From Nannocystis pusilla (lineage in GTDB: Bacteria; Myxococcota_A; Polyangia; Nannocystales; Nannocystaceae): DNA of 64,000 bases. The position numbers were made by a program, and so were the translations under genes. Location of the stretch: contig NZ_JAIRAU010000008.1 of assembly GCF_020073745.1 (NCBI RefSeq), forward strand, positions 248,001 to 312,000. The letters run 5' to 3'. The notes under the pieces were generated by a model. That model had not been told where the DNA came from. It worked only from the letters and a program-made list of their open reading frames with translations, and searched no databases. Positions 25,850 through 33,463 of this stretch are shown here, piece by piece (position 1 is the first letter of the stretch; the number at the start of each line of letters is the position of its first letter).

Positions 25850-27367
25850 TCAGACCCGGCCCCGGTAGATCCTGCTCGCAGAGCGCCTGCTCGTCGAGCG
25901 CTTCAAGGCCGGCGCCGCGTGAATGAGACCCCGCGCCAGCATGTCGCCGCCGAGCGCGCAGAAGTACAGGTAGCCGCGGCGATCGCCGAAGCCCTCGACG
26001 TCCAGCGGAGCGTCCGCGGCGAGGCCCATCAGCGGGCGCAGCCCGCGGGCCACCCCGACATCGCCCGGCGGAAACACGTCGAGGCGGCCGAGGCCGCGCA
26101 GCAGCACCAGGGCCGCGCTCCACGGGCCGATGCCGGGCAGCTCGGCGAGGGCCGCGAGCGCGTCGGGCGTGGCCAGGCCGGCGATCGTCGCCTCCGCCAG
26201 CTCGCCGGAGGCGATCGCCCGGGCCAGCCGGCGCAGCACCTCGGCCTTGCGCGCACTCAAACCACACGCCCGCAATGTCGTGAGGCGCGCCGAGGCGACC
26301 GCCGCCGCGGTCGGGAAGGCGTGAAAGCGGCGACCGCCGTGCGCGATGGATTCGCCGAGGCGCTCGACGAGCCGGGCGACGACCGCGGCGCCGGCGTCGA
26401 GGCTCACCTGCTGAAACGGCACGACGTTGGCGAACACCTCGAACCACTCCGCGAAGCGCGGCGGTCGCATCCCCCGCAGCGCCAGGGCGGTGGGGCGGAG
26501 CTTGCGATCGGCGGTGGTGAGCCGCAGCAGCGGAGCGGGATCGACGTCGAGGCCGAGCACCTTGCGCAAGGTGGCCGCGAGCTGCGGATGCGCCGCCCGC
26601 GAGACCTCGCCGTGGACCACCACGCAGCGCAGGTCGGGCGCGTCGACCGTGCCGCGATCCTCGACCTCGACCAACACGAGCCGGTCGGCGATCCGGAGCA
26701 CCCGCCGGTAGCGGCCGTCGTCCCACACGTCGACGCGATTGCTCGGCCGGCGCTGCAGCACCCGGACCGTCGCCTCGAGGTGGAACGGAGCGGACGTGGC
26801 GAGCGACTCGCCGCCGTCGCCGTCGCCCGGGTAGGTCACCCGCCCGCCCTCGACCACCGCGAAGGCGGTCATGCGATGCGGAGACGAGCGCGACAGCCCG
26901 GTGATGTGCTCGACCCGCGCGCCCCGAGCCGTGAGCGCGTCGGCGACGAGCGAGCGGTGGCAACGCCACGGCACCGCCTCCGCGCACATCAACGCGACCC
27001 GACCCTTCGCCGCCCAGGCGCGGAGCTCGGCCAGCCCGTCCGCGAATTCGTCGGTCTGCATATAATCGGCGAACCCCTTGAAGCTCCGATTGCGCCACGC
27101 GCTGTTCGTCGCGTCCTTGTTGGGACGGCGCAGGCCGCCGAGGTGCGGGAGGTGCACGTATTTCAGGCGCCGGCGGCGAAGGGCCGCCGGCAGCGTGTCG
27201 CCGTTGAATTGCGGGTTGTGCCGCGAGCGAGGGACCGTGCGGATGTCCGCGAGCACGGCGACGTCGAACGAGCACAGCAGCGCGACCAGCTCGTCGAGGG
27301 TCCGCGTCGAGTGGCCGATCGTGTAGATCTGGACGCCTCTCCAGCGATTGCTCACACTCGCAGGCAT
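25850..27367 (-). CDS. DUF488 – AlkA-like DNA glycosylase fusion
   Basis: 505 aa. The N-terminal third is DUF488 (YTIGHSTRTLDELVALLCSF, LADIRTVPRSRHNPQFN, LMCAEAVPWRCHRSLVADAL). The C-terminal 230 residues are an HhH-GPD 3-methyladenine glycosylase II: PTALALRGMRPPRFAEWFEV, VPFQQVSLDAG, then LPGIGPWSAALVLLRGLGRL and DVFPPGDVG with the catalytic Asp. A middle segment (HLEATVRVLQRRPSN, DGRYRRVL) fits the N-terminal part of AlkA-type enzymes. It is predicted to remove alkylated bases from DNA; the DUF488 role is unknown. The start at 27367 places the DUF488 beginning about 10 residues in; other nearby starts are possible. Confidence 0.87.
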   Translation of the reverse strand: MPASVSNRWRGVQIYTIGHSTRTLDELVALLCSFDVAVLADIRTVPRSRHNPQFNGDTLPAALRRRRLKYVHLPHLGGLRRPNKDATNSAWRNRSFKGFADYMQTDEFADGLAELRAWAAKGRVALMCAEAVPWRCHRSLVADALTARGARVEHITGLSRSSPHRMTAFAVVEGGRVTYPGDGDGGESLATSAPFHLEATVRVLQRRPSNRVDVWDDGRYRRVLRIADRLVLVEVEDRGTVDAPDLRCVVVHGEVSRAAHPQLAATLRKVLGLDVDPAPLLRLTTADRKLRPTALALRGMRPPRFAEWFEVFANVVPFQQVSLDAGAAVVARLVERLGESIAHGGRRFHAFPTAAAVASARLTTLRACGLSARKAEVLRRLARAIASGELAEATIAGLATPDALAALAELPGIGPWSAALVLLRGLGRLDVFPPGDVGVARGLRPLMGLAADAPLDVEGFGDRRGYLYFCALGGDMLARGLIHAAPALKRSTSRRSASRIYRGRV

Positions 27368-27460
27368 CACTCCTGGCCCGAGTTTTAATGAACCGAAGCA
27401 GCGCCCGACGCCGGCACACCCGGCCGTGCAGCCGTTCACGGGGAGCGGCGCGCCATCCCA

Positions 27461-27480
27461 CGATTCGCCGCAGCGAATCG
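27461..27480. terminator. Hairpin between two minus-strand genes
   Basis: CGATTCGC-CGCA-GCGAATCG, 8-bp perfect arms with a 4-base loop, 36 bases beyond the stop of the DUF2156 gene. No T-tract, so termination or mRNA stabilisation is inferred. Confidence 0.5.
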
Positions 27481-27516
27481 GCGCAGGGTGCGCAATCGCG
27501 CACCGGGCGACAGCAC

Positions 27517-28908
27517 CTATCGCACCCGGGCTGGCTCGCGCGCCATTCGTACGAGCCGGGCTCGCGTACCCCACAGCACGATGGCGGCCAGCGCCGGCCC
27601 GATGCACGCCACGGCGATCACGAGGCCGTCGACCCAGCCGCGGATCTGCCGCAGGTTCCACACCACGGCCTCGACGGGGGTCACGAGCGCGTCGACCGTG
27701 ACGGCCAGCGCGAGCACGGTGGCGAGCCGCGGCGAGCGACGCCGCTGCAGGACGACGAGGCCGACCAGCAGGAGCACGTCGAAGCCGACCCACGCCCATT
27801 TCACGCCCGCACGGCCGGCGAACCACTGCTCGGTCGACGCGCTCGCCATGAGGACAATCCACGGCACCAACAGCGCCCCGAGCCCGACCAGCACCACCGA
27901 CGGCCCGCGCGCGAGGCAGCGGGCGCCGAAGCGCAGGAGCCCGCCCGGCACGAACGCCGCGAGCACGTCGACGAACGTGACGATGACGCCCTGCGACGGC
28001 GGATACGACAAGAACGTCGGGCACCACTCGGCCGGCCGCAGCTTGGCCTTGAAGCGCTGCAGGCCCTCGAAGTCGTAGAGAAAGCGCAGGCGGCTGCGAG
28101 CGAAGCGCAACGGCCGGGGGACCGCGCCGGCCAGCGGCGCGGTCCCGAGAGTGAGCCACGAGCAGCCCTCCTCCGTCGCCCGGCGCATGACCGCGTCCAC
28201 GAGGACCTCGACGGTCCCGTTCGGCGCCTGCGGGTCACGCAGCAGGTGCTCGACGAACCACCCGCGGCGGCGCGGGACCGGGATCACGTGGGCGACGCCG
28301 ACGACGTGGCCGTCGCGCTCGGCCACGAAGCACCGCCGCAGCTCCGGGAACGTGAACGGGCCGAGGCCGACGAGGAACCGCATCGGCGGCATCGCGCGCG
28401 TGGCGAGCCACCGCCGGGTCAGCTCCGCCGCCGCGTCCGCGAGCGGACCGGCGTCGAGCTCGGCCGGATCGATCCGGCGCACCCGCACCCCCTTCGCCCG
28501 CGCGCGGCGCAGCTGCTCGCGCAGCCCGGAGTGGCGCCGGAGCGTGCCGGGCCAGGTCTGTGGATCCCACACGGGCTGCTCGCCGATCGCCAGCGCACGC
28601 AGGGCGGCCGACGTCGCGTCGAGGAAGCGATCCTCGGTGGCGACGAAGCAACAGCGACGGCGCGCCTCCCGGGCCGCACGCACGAACGCGTCGGCGATCG
28701 CGGCGAGCTCGTCGGTCGGCGCGATCGGGGCCCCGGCCGCCACCCACGCCGACCCGGTATCGACATAGGCCACGCAGCCGTCCCCGTGGAAGAAGTAGGT
28801 GAACTCCGCGCCGAAGGTCTGGAACGCAGTCACGTTCCAGCCGTGCCGCTCCACCAGCTGCAGCACACGCCGCTGCGTCGCGCCGGGACCGGTGGGAGCG
28901 TCGGACAT
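27517..28908 (-). CDS. DUF2156 (MprF-like aminoacyltransferase domain) membrane protein
   Basis: 463 aa. The N-terminal 300 residues resemble the GNAT-fold phosphatidylglycerol lysyltransferase domain: VERHGWNVTAFQTFGAEFTY, YVDTGSAWVAAGAPIAP, LREQLRRARAKGVRVR, FVAERDGHVVGVAHVIPVPR, LTLGTAPLAG and FYDFEGLQRFKAKLRP-type LYDFEGLQRFKAKLRP. About four hydrophobic helices follow (SVVLVGLGALLVPWIVLM, WVGFDVLLLVGLVVLQ, LATVLALAVTVDALVT, GLVIAVACIGPALAAIVLW). This order (enzyme first, membrane last) differs from MprF, where the membrane flippase is N-terminal. It is predicted to modify a lipid head group or peptide at the membrane; the substrate is not known. Confidence 0.8.
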   Translation of the reverse strand: MSDAPTGPGATQRRVLQLVERHGWNVTAFQTFGAEFTYFFHGDGCVAYVDTGSAWVAAGAPIAPTDELAAIADAFVRAAREARRRCCFVATEDRFLDATSAALRALAIGEQPVWDPQTWPGTLRRHSGLREQLRRARAKGVRVRRIDPAELDAGPLADAAAELTRRWLATRAMPPMRFLVGLGPFTFPELRRCFVAERDGHVVGVAHVIPVPRRRGWFVEHLLRDPQAPNGTVEVLVDAVMRRATEEGCSWLTLGTAPLAGAVPRPLRFARSRLRFLYDFEGLQRFKAKLRPAEWCPTFLSYPPSQGVIVTFVDVLAAFVPGGLLRFGARCLARGPSVVLVGLGALLVPWIVLMASASTEQWFAGRAGVKWAWVGFDVLLLVGLVVLQRRRSPRLATVLALAVTVDALVTPVEAVVWNLRQIRGWVDGLVIAVACIGPALAAIVLWGTRARLVRMAREPARVR

Positions 28909-29050
28909 CGCCAGGAGTCTACGACTTCCCCGGCGCCGCGCTGCCTGGCGTGGCGCAGGGACGCTCTCCCGGTCGGCGCCAGACACGGCGCGACCCGAAG
29001 TCGAGTGCGCTTGACGGAGCCCCGATCATGAGCCCGTCTGACGCGGACGG

Positions 29051-29083
29051 TCGGGACGACATGCCCAAGAGGACATGTCCCGA
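29051..29083. repeat. ACATGTCC-family hairpin
   Basis: TCGGGACGACATG and CATGTCCCGA arms with one bulged base, around CCCAAGAGGA. It lies between two minus-strand genes, 75 bases beyond the VOC lipoprotein stop. Confidence 0.6.
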
Positions 29084-29157
29084 AAGTCTCTGTCACCAAA
29101 GACCTCGGCGCGCCGCCCGCGAGGGCCGGCGCGCCGGAGTCGGAGCAGCGAGGGGCC

Positions 29158-30288
29158 TCAGGAGGTCGGCTTCTGCTTGGCCATCTCGGCCTGCATGCGC
29201 TCGGCCATCTGCTCGGGCGTGACGTCCTCCTTGTGCGTGGCGATGCCCCACGCCATGCCGGAGGGGTCGGCGACCATGCCGTAGCGGTCGCCCCAGAACA
29301 TGTCGCCGACCGGCATGAGCGCCGTGGCGCCGGCCGCCGTCGCCTTGGCGAACACGGCGTCGGCGTCGGTCACGTAGTGGTGGAACGACATCGGCGTGCC
29401 GTTGTAGTCGGCGATCGACTTGCTGCCCATCTCGGGGAACGCGTCGGACAGCATCAGCGTGCTGTCGCCGATCACGATCTCCGCGTGCATGACCTTCTTG
29501 CCGTCGAGCGCCAGCATGCGCGACTTCTCGGTCGCCCCGAACGCGTTCTTGTAGAACTCGATCGCCGCGTTGGCGTCGGCCACCACGAAGCTCGGCGTGA
29601 TCGTGTGGTAGTCCTTGGCGACCTTCTCGGTCGCGGGCGTGCCCTCGATCTTCTTCCACGCCGGCGCGGCGCCCTTCTTCGGCTTCTTCTTGCTCGGCGC
29701 CAGCGCGATCTTGGCCCGCTCCGCCATCTGCTCGGGCGTCAGGTCCTCGACGTGCGTGGCGATCTCCCAGCGGTGGCCGAACGGGTCGGTGACCTCGGCC
29801 CAGCGGTCGCCCCAGAACTGGTCCTCGGCCGGCATCGTCACCTTCGCGCCGGCGGCGGCCAGCGCGGCGACGGTGGCGTCGACGTCGGGCGAGTAGATGA
29901 GCAGCGCCGTCGGCGAGCCGCCGAGCGTCAGCGGGCCCTTCATGTCGTTGCCTTCCTCGTCGATCATCAGGATCGAGTCACCGATCTTGACCTCGGCGTG
30001 GATCGACTTGCCGCCCTCGCCGGGGATCGCCAGCACCTTGCTGGCGCCGAGGTTCTTGACGTAGAAGTCGACGGCCTCGTCGACGCCCTTGACGACGATC
30101 TGCGGCGTCACGGCGAAGAAGCCCTCGGGGATCGGCTTGACCTCCGGCTTCGGCGGCTCGGGTGCGGGCGTCGGCGGGGCCGACGCGGTCGGCTCCGGCG
30201 TCGCGGTGTCGGTCTTGGGCGAGCTGCTGCACGCGAGGGGGAGGAGCGTGAGCGCGACGAACAGGACTGTGGGGTGGGTCTTGGTCAT
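29158..30288 (-). CDS. Lipoprotein with two VOC (glyoxalase-like) domains
   Basis: 376 aa. Lipoprotein signal ending LTLLPLAC (Cys 20) and a Pro/Thr/Ser linker. VOC domain 1 (about 60-190: ITPQIV-type VTPQIVVKGVDEAVDFYVKN, HAEVKIGDSILMIDEEG, EDQFWGDRWAEVTDPFGHRW) is followed by a Lys-rich hinge. VOC domain 2 is at about 225-360 (ITPSFVVADANAAIEFYKNA, HAEIVIGDSTLMLSDAFPEM, GDMFWGDRYGMVADPSG). Each domain ends with a DLTPEQMAERAK-type tail. Both lie outside the cytoplasm, unusual for a family best known from cytosolic glyoxalases and bleomycin-binding proteins. The ligand is unknown; metal-binding His/Glu positions are present in each domain. Confidence 0.88.
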   Translation of the reverse strand: MTKTHPTVLFVALTLLPLACSSSPKTDTATPEPTASAPPTPAPEPPKPEVKPIPEGFFAVTPQIVVKGVDEAVDFYVKNLGASKVLAIPGEGGKSIHAEVKIGDSILMIDEEGNDMKGPLTLGGSPTALLIYSPDVDATVAALAAAGAKVTMPAEDQFWGDRWAEVTDPFGHRWEIATHVEDLTPEQMAERAKIALAPSKKKPKKGAAPAWKKIEGTPATEKVAKDYHTITPSFVVADANAAIEFYKNAFGATEKSRMLALDGKKVMHAEIVIGDSTLMLSDAFPEMGSKSIADYNGTPMSFHHYVTDADAVFAKATAAGATALMPVGDMFWGDRYGMVADPSGMAWGIATHKEDVTPEQMAERMQAEMAKQKPTS

Positions 30289-30746
30289 GGGGCGGCGATA
30301 CTTGGCAAACGAGTGCGGAATTGTCCAGCGAGCTGATCCGTGTTCTCACGATTTTCGCCTGATATTCGCCTCTCGACCCCAGATGCTGGGGGTAGAATTT
30401 CCCACTCGACAGCGGCGATTGTCCTGAGTGTTGGATCCATCTCCACCGCTCGCGATCACCCAGTCCGGAGCCGCGGCTCCGCTGCCATGATATGTTCTTT
30501 GAGACATATCATGAATGCACGTGCTACCCACCGATCCGCGATCATGCTCGCGGCGCGCGAGATCCAGGACCGCCCCGATGCACAGCGCGACCGCGCGCCG
30601 CAGCGCCCTGCAGGTCTCCACACGCGACCGCGCGACCGTGGCGATCGCGCGGCGATGCGGACACCTGCACGCGCAGCGCTCGCGCGCAGTTGTCCGGCTT
30701 GACGCGCGCGCACGCCGGCACGTAGCGTGACCGTGGAGGCTCCTCC
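30289..30746. other. 458-base intergenic region with AT-rich inverted repeat
   Basis: It holds the divergent promoters of the VOC and IgGFc-type lipoproteins. The main feature is CATGATATGT (30486-30495), an 8-base loop, and ACATATCATG (30504-30513), a perfect 10-bp-arm repeat in unusually AT-rich sequence. Inside it, ATGTTC-TTTG-AGACAT is a variant of the ACATGTCC family. No gene seen. Confidence 0.5.
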
Positions 30747-32441
30747 TTGTTGCGCAGCTCGCCGCGTCCGCTCATCTCGTTCGGCTCCCTCGCGCTCGCC
30801 CTCGCCGGCTGCAGCGGCCCCGGCGGCCGCGCCGACTCGGGCACCGAGACGTCCATCACCTCGGCCGGAAACACCGACCCGACCCTGCCGACCACCGCCT
30901 CGCCGACCAGCGAGACCGGCACCGACTCGAGCGCCAGCGAGTCGGGCACCGGCACCGAGGGCGCGCCCACCACGACCGACAGCGTCGTCACCACCGACCA
31001 CCAGCCCAAGCTCGACATCGGCGGCCCGCCCGACTTCGGCGGCGGCGACACCGACGACCCGGTGCCGCTGCCGCTGACCTGCGACAACATCGCCATGCAT
31101 CCCGCGACCAGCGTCGGCTGCGAGTTCTGGGCCGTCGACCTGCCGATGCTGCAGTCCAACGAGCTGGCCTACGGCATCAGCGTCGGTAACATGTCCGAAG
31201 GGCCAGCCATGGTCACGATCGAGGACCTGCGCGGGCCCGGCGGCACCCTGCGCGTGGTCACGCAGTTCGAGGTCGCGCCCAAGCACAGCCAGCTGATCAA
31301 GATCAACGGGGCTGGCGGCGTGATCCCGGGCGACCACATGGTCGGCGTCAGCGGCCTCACCCCCGCGGCGGCGTTCCGCGTGACGTCGACGGTCCCGGTC
31401 ACGGCGATGCAGATCAACCCGGTCGGCGGCGGCCCGTCGCACGTCGCCGAGGCCAGCCTGCTGCTGCCGCGCCAGGCGCTGGCGACCTCGCACTTCGCGG
31501 CCTCGTACCCGTCGATGTGGAACAAGTGGGCGGTCGTCGTCGCGGTCGAGGACGGCACGACGATCACCACCACCACCGGCGACGCCGCCCTCGACGCCTT
31601 CGACGCCTGGACCTTCGTCCCCAACAGCGACACCAGCGCCTTCTTCATCGGCTCCGACAAGCCGGTGGCCGTGTTCTCCGGCACCGACTGCGTGCTGATC
31701 CCCGGCAGCCCGTGGTACGCCTGCGACCACCTCGAGGAGCAGATGGTGCCGCTGGCCTCGTGGGGCACCAGCTACGTCGGCGCCCGCCACCCGCAGCGCG
31801 TGCCCGAGATCAACCCCGCCCCGGAGGAAGTGCGCTGGCGGATCGTCGGCGCGGTCGCGGGCAGCACCGTGCAATTGCAGCCGCCGCAGCCCGGCGTCGG
31901 CGGGTCGATCAACATCACCCAGGCCGGCCAGATCGTCGAATTCGCCAGCACCGAGAGCTTCGTCGCCACCGGCGATCAGCCGTTCATGCTCATGCAGTTC
32001 ATGACCGGCTGCTACAACGTGATCACGCAGACCGGCAACCCCAGCAACTGCAGCCAGGGCCCGACCGGCGACCCCTACATGATCCAGGTGCCGCCGATCG
32101 AGCAGTGGATGACGCAGCTCCCGTTCCTCACCGACACCTCGTACCCCCGCGACTTCGCCATCATCATGCGCGAGGCCGGCACCACCGTCGAGCTCGACTG
32201 CGTCGGCGTGGTCACCCCCGATCACTTCACCGCGATCGCCGGCACCAACTACGAGGTCGGCTACGTCGAGCTCGACGACAACACCGGCGAGGGCACCTGC
32301 GTCGACGGGGCCCACTTCATCAGCGCCGACGCTCCGATCGGCGTGATGGTCGCCGGCCTCGATTGGGCCACCTCCTACGGCTACCCCGGCGGCCTCAACT
32401 TCAAGTCGCTGTGGGTCCCGCCCGACGAGCCGCCGATGTGA
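30747..32441 (+). CDS. IgGFc-binding-like surface lipoprotein
   Basis: 564 aa. TTG start at 30747, 7 bases after GGAGG (30735-30739); the signal peptide ends in LALALAGC (Cys 22). A Thr/Ser/Gly-rich stalk follows to about residue 85. The rest is an IgGFc-binding N-terminal-type domain: FWAVDLPMLQ-type GCEFWAVDLPM, FEVAPKHSQLIKIN, VTSTVPVTAMQINPVGG, SHFAASYPS-WNKWAVVVAV, IGSDKPVAVFSGTDC, and HLEEQMVPLASWGTSYV. This domain is common on the surface of myxobacteria and is thought to mediate adhesion. It is predicted to be exposed on the cell surface. Confidence 0.87.
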   Translation: MLRSSPRPLISFGSLALALAGCSGPGGRADSGTETSITSAGNTDPTLPTTASPTSETGTDSSASESGTGTEGAPTTTDSVVTTDHQPKLDIGGPPDFGGGDTDDPVPLPLTCDNIAMHPATSVGCEFWAVDLPMLQSNELAYGISVGNMSEGPAMVTIEDLRGPGGTLRVVTQFEVAPKHSQLIKINGAGGVIPGDHMVGVSGLTPAAAFRVTSTVPVTAMQINPVGGGPSHVAEASLLLPRQALATSHFAASYPSMWNKWAVVVAVEDGTTITTTTGDAALDAFDAWTFVPNSDTSAFFIGSDKPVAVFSGTDCVLIPGSPWYACDHLEEQMVPLASWGTSYVGARHPQRVPEINPAPEEVRWRIVGAVAGSTVQLQPPQPGVGGSINITQAGQIVEFASTESFVATGDQPFMLMQFMTGCYNVITQTGNPSNCSQGPTGDPYMIQVPPIEQWMTQLPFLTDTSYPRDFAIIMREAGTTVELDCVGVVTPDHFTAIAGTNYEVGYVELDDNTGEGTCVDGAHFISADAPIGVMVAGLDWATSYGYPGGLNFKSLWVPPDEPPM

Positions 32442-32453
32442 TCGCCATTGCTT

Positions 32454-32479
32454 GCACATGACCTTTCGGTCATGTGCAT
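32454..32479. terminator. Hairpin after IgGFc-type gene
   Basis: TGCACATGACC-TTTC-GGTCATGTGCA, 11-bp perfect arms, 4-base loop, 12 bases past the stop codon. No T-run. Related in form to the ACATGTCC family (ACATGACC variant). Confidence 0.55.
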
Positions 32480-32720
32480 CGTGTCGCGGGCATCCTGCTC
32501 CGCGAGACGGGCTTCCACCCGAATTCGGCGCCCTCCCGGCCGGCGACGCGGGGGCCTTTGCCCACGCATGGACCGCGCGGGCGGTCCCGCAGCGGCTCCG
32601 CTCCGCAGGGCGCGCCGCGAGCAGATCCGCCCCGCGCCTCGCGGGAGCGCCGGTGGATCGCGGCGTGGTGTAGGCGACGTGCTCGCCGGCCGTCGTCGAT
32701 TATGTTGGGTCGTTAGATCG

Positions 32721-33422
32721 ATGTCGTGGACACGAGCACCCTTCGCACTCTGTCTCGCCCTCGCGCTCGGGGCGGCGGCCTGCGGCCTCGGGCCCGAGGT
32801 CGATCGATCCGGCGCGAGCGCCGGCACGTTGACTGCGCCCGGGGGGGAGAGCATCGGTCCGTGCGCGGCGCCACAGTTCGCCGATGGCGGCGGCCCGGGC
32901 ACGCTCGTGCAGTGCGAGGGCCAGCTCGCCGAATCTTACTTCTACTACGACCAGTGCAAGCTCGCCTGCGGCCACCCGGTCAAGCAGACGATCGAGCCGG
33001 TGGTCTTCCCCGGGGACGACGAGGTGGGAGCCTGCTGCGAGGCGGGAGCGTCGGCCGAGGCCCTGAAGGCGACCTGCAAGAGCGACTGCGCCCACGGGGC
33101 CTGCCTCGGCGCGATCGCGCGGTTCGACGAGCTGCTCGCCGACCCCGCGACGACCGCCCCCTGCGGCGGCCTCGCCGGCTGCAAGGCCCGCGTGATCGAG
33201 TCGCTCACGCACTATAAAAATTACCTCGTCGCCCACTTCGCCGCCTGCGTCCAGGCCGTCGTCGACGACGAGCTGTTCACCCTCGGCGAGCCGCCGTGCG
33301 GCCCCTTCGCCGGCTGCCTCAAGACCGGCAGCCTCGAGCTGCATTGCCAGATCTCCGCGGTCCACGCCGACGTCGTCCCCGCCCCCGTGTGCGAGGAGGC
33401 GCCGAACCAACCGCCGGGTTGA
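32721..33422 (+). CDS. Cys-rich lipoprotein of unknown function
   Basis: 233 aa. Signal and lipobox LALGAAAC (Cys 21). The mature protein has about fifteen further Cys (QCEGQLAESYFYYDQCKLAC, GACCEAGAS, CKSDCAHGACLGAIARFDEL, APCGGLAGCKARVIES, PPCGPFAGCLKTG), suggesting a disulfide-rich fold. A helix-rich middle (LTHYKNYLVAHFAACVQAVV) lies between the Cys clusters. It follows the IgGFc-type lipoprotein on the same strand after a 280-base gap that contains a hairpin. No family recognised. Confidence 0.75.
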   Translation: MSWTRAPFALCLALALGAAACGLGPEVDRSGASAGTLTAPGGESIGPCAAPQFADGGGPGTLVQCEGQLAESYFYYDQCKLACGHPVKQTIEPVVFPGDDEVGACCEAGASAEALKATCKSDCAHGACLGAIARFDELLADPATTAPCGGLAGCKARVIESLTHYKNYLVAHFAACVQAVVDDELFTLGEPPCGPFAGCLKTGSLELHCQISAVHADVVPAPVCEEAPNQPPG

Positions 33423-33448
33423 GGACACGACCTTTCGCGCATGTCCTC
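33421..33448. repeat. ACATGTCC-family inverted repeat at convergent junction
   Basis: GAGGACA (33421-33427) and TGTCCTC (33442-33448), 14-base loop, starting within the lipoprotein stop codon and lying just before the end of the convergent caspase gene. Confidence 0.55.
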
Positions 33449-33463
33449 GCGTTCATCTTACGA

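Noticed and set aside
25164..25868. Plus-strand open frame of 234 codons after the barrel-like gene
   Set aside because: Composed of tandem-repeat-driven Arg/Ala/Gly sequence and overlaps the end of the opposite glycosylase gene; no motif or ribosome site.
32452..32673. Plus-strand frame of 73 codons before the Cys-rich lipoprotein
   Set aside because: Starts inside the hairpin, no ribosome site, no recognisable motif; some protein-like character but not enough.
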